Shown here: positions 19,415 to 26,643 of the stretch, piece after piece | Position numbering within the stretch: position 1 is the stretch's first letter | How the letters are laid out: every line of letters starts with the position of its first letter | From: Anaerolineaceae bacterium | GTDB lineage: Bacteria > Chloroflexota > Anaerolineae > Aggregatilineales > Phototrophicaceae | Assembly (NCBI GenBank): GCA_026708325.1 | Contig: JAPOVC010000003.1 | Coordinates: 1 to 64,000, forward strand | Direction of reading: 5' to 3' | DNA length: 64,000 bases | Program-made: the position numbers and the translations under genes | Notes under the pieces: generated by a model | What the model was told of the DNA's origin: nothing | Database searches by the model: none | Seen by the model: the letters and a program-made list of their open reading frames with translations, nothing else

Positions 19415-22090
19415 TCAACCCAGGCGGCAATGCCAGCTGTGAAGCCCGGAGGCCACAGAGAAGGGTTCGGAACCATCGGGCAGGCAGACTTCGGCCGTGG
19501 TATTGGGCGGGATTCGCGCCTCAAGCCGAAAGTCGCCGCCTTCAATGCGCCATGAAGAACTGACCTCGCCGTAGAGAGTCTGGATGGAGGCTCTGGCCCA
19601 TGTCAGGCCGCCGCCGGGAGAGGGCTGAATGCGAATGCGACGGTAGCCGGGGGCGGCGATCTCAATGCCGGCGACGCGGCGATAGAGAAACTCGACGACC
19701 ACGCCCTTGGAATAATGGTTGTGCGACCCAAAACCGGACCCGTCTTCACGCACGGCTTCCCAGGTTTCCCAGATGGTGGTCGCGCCCTTGTTGATCGCGT
19801 AAAGCCAGGAGGGGATGCTCTCCTGCAGCAGCAGCTTCCAGGCCAGGTCGGCGTGTCCTTCCGCGGCCAGCACCTCGCAGAGCATGCCGGTGGACAGGAA
19901 ACCGGTGCCCACGTGATAATCGTCCTCCTGCAGCTTGCGCAAGAGCTGCTGCAGCAGTTTTGGCCGCAGCTCTGCGGGCGCGAGATCGAAGGCCAGAGCG
20001 CGCACGTAGGAGGCCTGTTTGTCGGGTTTCAGCCTGCCGTCAGCGGCGATGAATTCTTCGGACCACGCCGCACGAATGGCGCTGGCCTCATCGCGAAACT
20101 GGCGCGCCTCGTCCGCCTTGCCCAGCACTTCCGCGCTCTGCGCCATCAGGTCGGCGCAGTGCTTGTGGTAGGCGGAGGCGACGTATGGCGCGGAAAACAA
20201 CAGGCGATTAATGAGGCCGAAGAATATCCAGGGAAAGGCGTCGTCGGGTTCGAGCCATTCGCCCCAGTGATAGCCGCGGTCCTGCAGCACCTGCAGCCGC
20301 CGCCTGCGACCCGGAGAAAGGAGACTGTGCGGCGACAGGCGCCGCAGCCAGTGCGTTTTGCGGGCGCGGCGACGCATGAAATCGTACCAGGCGAGCATGC
20401 TGTCGTATTGCCGCTCCAGCACCTCGCGGTCGCCGAATGACTGGTACAGCGCCCAGGGGACCATGATGGCGGCGTCGGCCCAGCCGGCGGAGCCTTCAGT
20501 CGACCTGACGAGAAACATGCCCTTGCCATCGTGGTAGGGATTGGGCACCAGATTGGGCACCAACCCGTCCGCCTTCTGCTCGGCGGTGAGGTCCCGCAGC
20601 CAGCGACTGAAGAAGGTCGCACAGTCCATCAGGGTGGCGCCGGCGCGCGCAAAGACCTGGGCGTCTCCTGTCCAGCCGGCGCGTTCGCGCGTGGGACAAT
20701 CCGTGGGGACGTCCATGAAATTGCCCTTCATGCTCCACAATACGTTGCTGTGCAACTGGTTCAGGGCCTCGTTGGAGCAGGCGAAGTGGCCGGTCGTCGG
20801 CATGTCGGAGTAGATGGCGACCGCCTCGAAGTCCTCCGGCCGAGGTTCGCCAGGCCAGCCTTCCAGCCGCGCATAGCGGAAACCCTGGCTGGTAAAACGC
20901 GGTGCGTAAATTTCTTCCCCTTCGCCGCGCAGGGTGTAGTGCACTTCCTGCAGCAGGCGGTCGGCGTTGAGAAAAGTTTGGGCCGGTTCTACCTCGCCGG
21001 TCTTGCCCAGGGCCTCGACATGCGAAAGCTTCACCTGCGTTCCCGCCGGACCCTGCACGCGAAATTGCACGTGACCGCTTATGTTCTGGCCGAAATCGAG
21101 GATGGTCTGGCCGCCGGGGGATTTCAGGACCACGGGCGTAAATCGCTCCGCCCGCCGCACGGGCGGCGATGACGAGGCGGCCAGCAGGTCCTTCGCGTGA
21201 TCCACGACCCGCGCCGCGTGCCAGCCCCGGGCGTTGAAGCCGGGTTCATTCCAGCCGGGCATTTCCCGGCGGGCATCGTAGATTTCGCCGTCCTTCCAGT
21301 CGGACTTGCGGACGGGGCCGTCGCTGGTGGCCCGCCACTCATCGTCGCTGGTCACGACGACCTGGCTGCCGTCGGCCAGTGTGATTTCCAGCTGCAGGAG
21401 CAGGGCAAGGCGCTCGCCGTAACTGTTGCGTTTCGAGTCCAGGCTGAGCTTGCCGCGCCACCAGCCATCCCCCAGGATGGCGCCAAGGGCGTTGGCACCG
21501 GGTCGCAGCAGGTCCGTTACGTCGTAGGTCTGGTACTCCAGACGCGTGTGGTAAGCGCTCCAGCCAGGGGTCATCCAGCGGTCGCCGACCCGCTGGCCGT
21601 TCAGCCAGAGTTCGTAGAGGCCATGCGCCGTGGCGTAAAGGCGCGCGCTGCGCACGTTGGCGTCAAGGTCAAAGTCGCGGCGCAGGAAGGGCGCCGGTTT
21701 GAAGGCCTGCGGGTCAATGTCGCCTTCCGGGTCGATCCAGTCGGCCTGCCAGTCGGCGGTCTGCATTAGACCGGTCTCCCAGCTGGCGGCCCTGCTCCAG
21801 GCGGAGACAGCGACGCTGCCCGTCCAGACGCGAACGCGCCAGTTGCAGCGTTGACGGGAACGGAGGGGCGGCCCGCCGTAACTTACGTGCGTGGACTGCC
21901 CCGATTTGACCCTGCCGGAGTCCCAGAGCAGCACTCCCTCTTCGTGCACCTGAATTTGCCAGGCGCTCTGCATCGTGCCCGGCCGCCCCGTCACGAGCTG
22001 CCAGCTGAAACGCGGGCGCGGCGCATCGATTCCGAGGGGGTTGTGTTGATACTCGCAAACAAGATTGGTTACAGAAACGTCCCTGTTCAT
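19415..22090 (-). CDS. Alpha-L-rhamnosidase, GH78 family
   Basis: Hydrolyses terminal alpha-L-rhamnose from glycans or glycosides, 891 residues. The N-terminal beta-domains (ENPLGI-type start NPLGIDAPRPRFSW, then YELWLNGQRVGD) precede an (alpha/alpha)6 barrel. The GH78 acid region DCPTRERAGWTGDAQVFA is intact, followed by WGEWLEP, GTGFLSTG, and the NKGATTIWETWEA and HNHYSKGVVVEFLYR blocks. A C-terminal beta-domain follows. No signal peptide is evident, so the enzyme is likely cytoplasmic. It starts one base after the stop of the glycosyltransferase gene, the last gene of a coupled operon that begins with serB. A rhamnose mutarotase at 35486 could act on the released sugar. Confidence 0.92.
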   Translation of the reverse strand: MNRDVSVTNLVCEYQHNPLGIDAPRPRFSWQLVTGRPGTMQSAWQIQVHEEGVLLWDSGRVKSGQSTHVSYGGPPLRSRQRCNWRVRVWTGSVAVSAWSRAASWETGLMQTADWQADWIDPEGDIDPQAFKPAPFLRRDFDLDANVRSARLYATAHGLYELWLNGQRVGDRWMTPGWSAYHTRLEYQTYDVTDLLRPGANALGAILGDGWWRGKLSLDSKRNSYGERLALLLQLEITLADGSQVVVTSDDEWRATSDGPVRKSDWKDGEIYDARREMPGWNEPGFNARGWHAARVVDHAKDLLAASSSPPVRRAERFTPVVLKSPGGQTILDFGQNISGHVQFRVQGPAGTQVKLSHVEALGKTGEVEPAQTFLNADRLLQEVHYTLRGEGEEIYAPRFTSQGFRYARLEGWPGEPRPEDFEAVAIYSDMPTTGHFACSNEALNQLHSNVLWSMKGNFMDVPTDCPTRERAGWTGDAQVFARAGATLMDCATFFSRWLRDLTAEQKADGLVPNLVPNPYHDGKGMFLVRSTEGSAGWADAAIMVPWALYQSFGDREVLERQYDSMLAWYDFMRRRARKTHWLRRLSPHSLLSPGRRRRLQVLQDRGYHWGEWLEPDDAFPWIFFGLINRLLFSAPYVASAYHKHCADLMAQSAEVLGKADEARQFRDEASAIRAAWSEEFIAADGRLKPDKQASYVRALAFDLAPAELRPKLLQQLLRKLQEDDYHVGTGFLSTGMLCEVLAAEGHADLAWKLLLQESIPSWLYAINKGATTIWETWEAVREDGSGFGSHNHYSKGVVVEFLYRRVAGIEIAAPGYRRIRIQPSPGGGLTWARASIQTLYGEVSSSWRIEGGDFRLEARIPPNTTAEVCLPDGSEPFSVASGLHSWHCRLG

Positions 22091-22091
22091 T

Positions 22092-23402
22092 TCACATTTT
22101 CCGCTTCACTTTGCTGCGCCAGAGTGTAGCCCTGCGCAGAAGACCTGTCATACCCACTGCCGCCAGCAAGCAGGTCAGGGGCAGCAGCGGCAGGTAGTAG
22201 CGTTGCCAGGCCAGGGGGTTAAGCAGCAGGACGACCAGGGTGAGGGCGAGCCAGGCCAGCAGGCCGGCCTGTTCGGGCTTGCGGCCGATTCGCGCGAGAC
22301 CGGCCAGCGTCAGCAGGGAAAGTGCGCCTCCGGTCAGCGGGTTCACCGGCATGCCGGAGAGCGGTGAGGCGCGCCAGATTTCGATTTCGGCAGTGATGGC
22401 CTCGTAATCCGACCAGGAGGCGACCTCATAGAACATCGCTGGTCGCAGAAAGGGCTGGGTGAGGACCTGGTCAAGGCGTTCGGTCAGAGTCATGCCGACG
22501 CCGCCCGGCTGCAAGCTTCGGACCTGGACTTCCAGAAGATCGCTTCGGACCTGCACGAGGCGCTGCAGCACACCCCAGGGGTCGGGCCACAGGGCGGGCG
22601 AGAGGGCCAGGAAAACCGTCAGCGCCAGAATGCCGCAGAGGACACATCGTCTGGCGGTTTTTGGCAACGCCTGGCGCTCCCGTCGCAGCAGCGCCGCCAG
22701 GCAGAGCCAGGCCAGCGCGCCGCCCAGGAAGAGCAGGGCGCTGTGCTTGGAAGCCAGGGCCAGCCCGCCGGAGAGGGCCAGCGCCAACCACCAGCGCCAG
22801 CCTGCCCGCTCACCATGCCGGAGAATCATCAGGGCGCAACAGATGGTTAGCAGCCCAAATAAGAGCATGGGGCCCTCCGTCAGGGCGCGGCGCCCGTTCA
22901 GCAACAGGGCAGGGTGCAGGGTGTAAAGCCCGCTGGCCAGCAGGGCCGTAGCGATTCCGCCCAGTCGCCAGGCGATGGCGTAGAGCAGGGGAACGCTGAG
23001 GGCGAAAAACAGCGCAGACGGGTAGCGGCTGGTCAGCAGCAAGGGCGGCGACGGACGCAGGCCGAGAGCGAGGTTCGTGTCGTAATCCAGCGCCCAGTCC
23101 CAGCCGGGTTCCGGCGGCAGGTCCTCGCTGCTGCGGCCGGCAAGGTGCCAGGCGTAGCCGATGGTCCAGGGATTGATGCTGCCCTGCAGCAGACGCCGGT
23201 CGGAACTGGCGCTGCGCGGGTCGTCGGGCCGGACGCCGAGGGCGGCGCTGTCGCCATCGATGAAGAGCGTGGCGTAGTCGACGCTTGAGCGGATTTGCAG
23301 CGACTCGTCGCCGTGAAAGGGCGCCAGGTCGACTCCGGCCAGGACGTAGACGATCAGCAGGGCCAGCCACAGGGCGACAGCGAGTTGCTGCCGCCGCCTC
23401 AC
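22092..23402 (-). CDS. Membrane glycosyltransferase, PMT/ArnT-like (GT39/GT83)
   Basis: 436 residues with many hydrophobic segments, beginning with a membrane helix (LAVALWLALLIVYVLAGV) followed by the acidic first-loop motif FHGDES that polyprenyl-phosphate-dependent glycosyltransferases use. Further helices run to the C-terminus (LLVLLNPLAWQRYYLPLLP), which carries the P-L-P type loop typical of the family. It would transfer a sugar from a lipid-phosphate donor to an extracytoplasmic acceptor; neither is identifiable. The GTG start at 23402 overlaps the serA stop by four bases. Confidence 0.75.
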   Translation of the reverse strand: MRRRQQLAVALWLALLIVYVLAGVDLAPFHGDESLQIRSSVDYATLFIDGDSAALGVRPDDPRSASSDRRLLQGSINPWTIGYAWHLAGRSSEDLPPEPGWDWALDYDTNLALGLRPSPPLLLTSRYPSALFFALSVPLLYAIAWRLGGIATALLASGLYTLHPALLLNGRRALTEGPMLLFGLLTICCALMILRHGERAGWRWWLALALSGGLALASKHSALLFLGGALAWLCLAALLRRERQALPKTARRCVLCGILALTVFLALSPALWPDPWGVLQRLVQVRSDLLEVQVRSLQPGGVGMTLTERLDQVLTQPFLRPAMFYEVASWSDYEAITAEIEIWRASPLSGMPVNPLTGGALSLLTLAGLARIGRKPEQAGLLAWLALTLVVLLLNPLAWQRYYLPLLPLTCLLAAVGMTGLLRRATLWRSKVKRKM

Positions 23403-25000
23403 AGGCGGATTTCCAGCTGGCGGGCGTGTCGCACGAATTCCAGCGCCTGAAGGACCTGCAGTTGCCCTTCCGTCAGGGGCTGGTCGAGGGTGAGCACGGT
23501 CAGGGTGTTGCCGCCGGGGCTGGCGCGACCGGTCTGCCAGCTGGCGATATTGACGTCGTTATCGGCCAGCAGGGTGCCGACGCGACCGATGACGCCGGGT
23601 TGGTCACGGCTGCCCATGATGAGCAACTGGCCCAGCGGCACGAAGTTGATGTCGTACTCGTTGATCTGCACGATGCGCGGCTCGCGCCCGTCCAGCAGCG
23701 TGCCGCCCATGGTGATTTCCTCGCCGCCCTCCAGGGTGAAGTGGCAGGACACGAGACTGGCGTAATCGCCGGTGCTCAGTCCCCGGGTCTGCATCACCTG
23801 CAGGCCGCGGGCGCTGGCCAGCACCGGCGCGTTGATGTAATTGACCTGGTCGCCCAGCACCGGTTTCAGAATGCCGTGCAGCAGCGCGACGGTCAGCGGC
23901 TTGATCAGGTCATCCAGCCTTTCGCCGCGGTACTCGACGGCGACCCGCCGCACGGGCTGGCGGGCCAGGGCGTGCAGGATGCGTCCCATGCAATCCGCCA
24001 GGCGCATGTAGGGGCGCGCCTCGGCCCAGGGTGTGCCGGGCAGGAAGGGCATGTTGACCACGTGGCGATAGTCATGACCGCGCAGGGCGTCCAGCACCTG
24101 GGCGACGATCTGGGTGGAAAGATTCAGATTCGCCTCGCGGGTGTTGTCGCCGATGCGGGGCGTATGCAGCACGGCGTCCAGCCCGATGAGGGGGCTGCCG
24201 GAGGGAGGTTCCTGCGGGAAAACGTCGGTGGCGACGCCGGCCAGTTGTCCGCTGCGCAGGGCATCGGCGACGGCTTGTTCATCCCAGACAGCGCCGTGCG
24301 CGGTATTGATGAGCCGCGCTCCCGCTCGGATGCGCTCGATGGCCGCGGCATCCAGCATGTGGCGGGTCTCGTCGGTGAGGGGCACGTGCAGGCTGATGAA
24401 ATCGCTGCGCCCCAGCAGGTCGTCAAGGCCGACCGGTTGCAGGCGGCGATCGCCGGGCTGGTCCTCGGCAATGTAGGGGTCATGGACCAGTACCTGCATG
24501 CCGAAGGCCAGGCAGCGCTCCGCCACCACGCGGCCGACGCGTCCGTAGCCGAGGATTCCAATGGTCTTGCCGGCCAGCTGGACGCCCGCCTGGCGCGCGC
24601 GCTGCAGGGGCCAGTAACCGGCCTGCAGGCTGTTGTGGGCGGCGACCAGGTTGCGGCCCAGCGCCAGCAGCAGGGCGAGGGTGTGCTCGCCGGCCGCGAT
24701 GGCGCTGGTGCCCGGCGTGCTGGTGACGATGATGCCGCGACGGGTGGCGGTATCGACGTCGATGTTGCCGACGCCGGTACCGGCAAGACCGATGACCCGC
24801 AGGCGCGGCGCATGTTCCAGCAGTTCGGCATCGACCTGGACGTCGCTGCGCACGATCAGGCCTTCGGCGCTTTCAAGCTGTTGACGGAGACTGCTCTCGC
24901 CGGGGCGGGCCTGCTTCAGACTGACGTCCTCCGCCTGCCGCAGCAGTTCCATTCCGTCATCGGCGAGGTCGGTGGCAACGACGACGGGACAGGGCGTCAT
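23399..25000 (-). CDS. serA: D-3-phosphoglycerate dehydrogenase with exchanged catalytic Arg/His
   Basis: Oxidises 3-phosphoglycerate in the first step of serine synthesis. The 533 residues match the long type 1 form: substrate domain, NAD-binding domain (IGILGYGRVGRVVAERCL), intervening ASB domain, and C-terminal ACT domain (GQLLIMGSRDQPGVIGRV). The start is ATG 25000, overlapping the HAD stop (ATGA). Oddity: the usual NTARG is NTAHG here (His235, codon 24296-24298), and the usual PHxG His is Arg in TPRIGDNTREA (Arg282, codon 24155-24157). Glu264 in the EP motif is kept. The catalytic Arg and His thus appear swapped. The family assignment is firm; activity is uncertain. It sits downstream of a SerB-like phosphatase. 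Confidence 0.9.
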   Translation of the reverse strand: MTPCPVVVATDLADDGMELLRQAEDVSLKQARPGESSLRQQLESAEGLIVRSDVQVDAELLEHAPRLRVIGLAGTGVGNIDVDTATRRGIIVTSTPGTSAIAAGEHTLALLLALGRNLVAAHNSLQAGYWPLQRARQAGVQLAGKTIGILGYGRVGRVVAERCLAFGMQVLVHDPYIAEDQPGDRRLQPVGLDDLLGRSDFISLHVPLTDETRHMLDAAAIERIRAGARLINTAHGAVWDEQAVADALRSGQLAGVATDVFPQEPPSGSPLIGLDAVLHTPRIGDNTREANLNLSTQIVAQVLDALRGHDYRHVVNMPFLPGTPWAEARPYMRLADCMGRILHALARQPVRRVAVEYRGERLDDLIKPLTVALLHGILKPVLGDQVNYINAPVLASARGLQVMQTRGLSTGDYASLVSCHFTLEGGEEITMGGTLLDGREPRIVQINEYDINFVPLGQLLIMGSRDQPGVIGRVGTLLADNDVNIASWQTGRASPGGNTLTVLTLDQPLTEGQLQVLQALEFVRHARQLEIRL

Positions 25001-25644
25001 GTCAGCCAGGCGCGCACGGCGTGCAGGTCGGGGAAGACGTAGGGAGTCACGCTTTCCAGGTCGGCAGCCTGGCTGTGACTGCGGTCCGGCACGGCATAGC
25101 AGGTCATGCCGGCGGCGGTTGCCGCGCGAGCGCCGTTGGCGCTGTCTTCCAGCGCCAGACAATGTTCCGGCTGAACGCCCAGCAGGCGAGCCGCCAGCAG
25201 GTAGACGTCGGGGGCCGGCTTGCCGCGCGGCACGTCGTCGGCCGAGCATCGAAGCCGGAAGACCTCGTCCCAGCCCTGGGACTGCAGGGTGGCCTCGATG
25301 ATGGCCAGGGGTGAACTGGAGGCGATGGCGAGCGGCCAGGCGCGCGCCTGCACAAAGTCGATCAACTCGGGCGCGCCCGGCTGGGGCCTCACCATGGAGG
25401 GTATGAGGCGCAACATGTTGGCGTTGACCTCGGCGGTCAACGCTTCGAGCGGTTCCTGCATGCCGAAGTGGTCGCTCAGCTTCGCCATGAATTCGTCCAT
25501 TCGCATGCCGATGATGCTGGCGCGCAACTCGTCGGTGTAGTCGAGGCCGCGGCTCGAAAAGACTTCATCTTCGGCGATGTGCCAGATGCGCTCCGAATCC
25601 ACGAGCAGGCCATCCATGTCGAAGATGACGGCATGCGGTTTCAT
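24997..25644 (-). CDS. HAD-superfamily phosphatase (beta-phosphoglucomutase/HxpB-like)
   Basis: 215 residues from the ATG at 25644; a GTG six codons upstream would overlap serB by 14 bases. Motif I is IFDMDGLLVDSE, motif II ASSSP, and motif III/IV VPRGKPAPDVYL with LALEDSANGARAA. This pattern matches subfamily IA sugar-phosphate phosphatases or mutases such as YniC/HxpB and PgmB. The substrate is unknown. It lies between serB-like and serA with 4-base spacing or overlap, so it may act on a serine-pathway or sugar-phosphate intermediate, though no direct evidence supports either. Confidence 0.85.
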   Translation of the reverse strand: MKPHAVIFDMDGLLVDSERIWHIAEDEVFSSRGLDYTDELRASIIGMRMDEFMAKLSDHFGMQEPLEALTAEVNANMLRLIPSMVRPQPGAPELIDFVQARAWPLAIASSSPLAIIEATLQSQGWDEVFRLRCSADDVPRGKPAPDVYLLAARLLGVQPEHCLALEDSANGARAATAAGMTCYAVPDRSHSQAADLESVTPYVFPDLHAVRAWLT

Positions 25645-25648
25645 GGGC

Positions 25649-26497
25649 TCAGGTGGTCTCACTGGCGAAGGCTCCTGCGAATGCCTGGCGCAAGGGGTCG
25701 CGGTTCAGGCTGAGCTGGCCCGATTGCGAGAGTCGCAGGCCTTTTTCGAAGAGGGCCTGATGGGCCGTGCCCCGCAGCCTTTGCCAGCCCGCGGGGCCCG
25801 CGGCGAGGGGCAGGAGTGGGGCCAGGCTGGGGCAATGAATGAAAGCGTCGGCGTGCTCGCGCACGGCATCGCGCGCGGCGACGCCGCCGTAGCCCACGAA
25901 AAGGTCCACCACCTCGCGCGTGGCGAGGTCCGAGACGCCGTCGCCGATCATGAGGCGCCGGCCGGGGCGATCGCCGGCCAGTTCGCTTACCATCACCGGT
26001 TTGCCGCTGGAGACGGTCAGGGGGCCGACCTGGTAATCGAGCCAGGCCTGGTTGTGCTGTGTCTGCGCTTCGTGATAGCGCCACCATTCACCGGCCAGGC
26101 GGTCGTACTCCAGCTCCACGGCGCGGATGCGTTCGGCGGGAATGCCAAGGCGTTGCCCGAGACCGCGCACCGGCTCCGCCAGCCCGCCGCTGATGATGAA
26201 GACGGCTTTGCCGAGGAATTGCAGGGCATCCAGCAGGGCCTGGGCGTCCGGCACCAGGGTCTGCTGGTAGCGCTCGACGATGGCGTTCACCTGACCACGG
26301 GTGGGACGGATCGCCTGCAGGCGCTTGCCGTAGACGCCGGCCAGGTCCAGTTCACCGTTCATGGCGCGTTCGGTCAACACGCTGACGCGCCAGCCCTTTC
26401 CCTTCAGCCGCGCCAGTTCGTCGATACCCTCGATGGCGGAAAGGGTGCTGTCGCAGTCGAAGAAAATCAGATCGTAGCTGCCCCAGCGCGTTGCCAT
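25649..26497 (-). CDS. serB: HAD-IB phosphatase, SerB-like (phosphoserine phosphatase candidate)
   Basis: 282 residues. HAD motif I is FFDCDSTLSAIEGIDELA, a strong match to phosphoserine phosphatase (DxDST and the EGID substrate loop). Motif II is IISGG, motif III lysine SSGKPVMV, and motif IV MIGDGVSDLATRE. Start ATG 26497 follows GGAGG closely; an ATG six codons upstream lacks a ribosome-binding site. The last ~60 residues extend beyond the HAD core. First gene of the minus-strand operon with serA, which supports a role in serine synthesis. A serC transaminase is not in the window. Confidence 0.82.
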   Translation of the reverse strand: MATRWGSYDLIFFDCDSTLSAIEGIDELARLKGKGWRVSVLTERAMNGELDLAGVYGKRLQAIRPTRGQVNAIVERYQQTLVPDAQALLDALQFLGKAVFIISGGLAEPVRGLGQRLGIPAERIRAVELEYDRLAGEWWRYHEAQTQHNQAWLDYQVGPLTVSSGKPVMVSELAGDRPGRRLMIGDGVSDLATREVVDLFVGYGGVAARDAVREHADAFIHCPSLAPLLPLAAGPAGWQRLRGTAHQALFEKGLRLSQSGQLSLNRDPLRQAFAGAFASETT

Positions 26498-26590
26498 CAA
26501 GCCTCCGTCAAGCATGTTAAGGCGTCGGCGATTGTAGCCTGGGCCTTGCGCGGCGTGAAGCGGAATTCTGACGAAAGCGGGAGTCCACCA

Positions 26591-26619
26591 TTGGCGAGAG
26601 TCGCCAGGCGCGCGACAAT
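26591..26619 (+). promoter_or_regulatory. Putative promoter of the fadN-like gene
   Basis: TTGGCG (26591-26596) and GACAAT (26614-26619) are 17 bases apart, each matching consensus at four of six bases, 24 bases upstream of the ATG at 26644. A GGGGG ribosome-binding site lies between. Confidence 0.4.
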
Positions 26620-26643
26620 AGCGTCGCAGTTGCAGGGGGTGCA

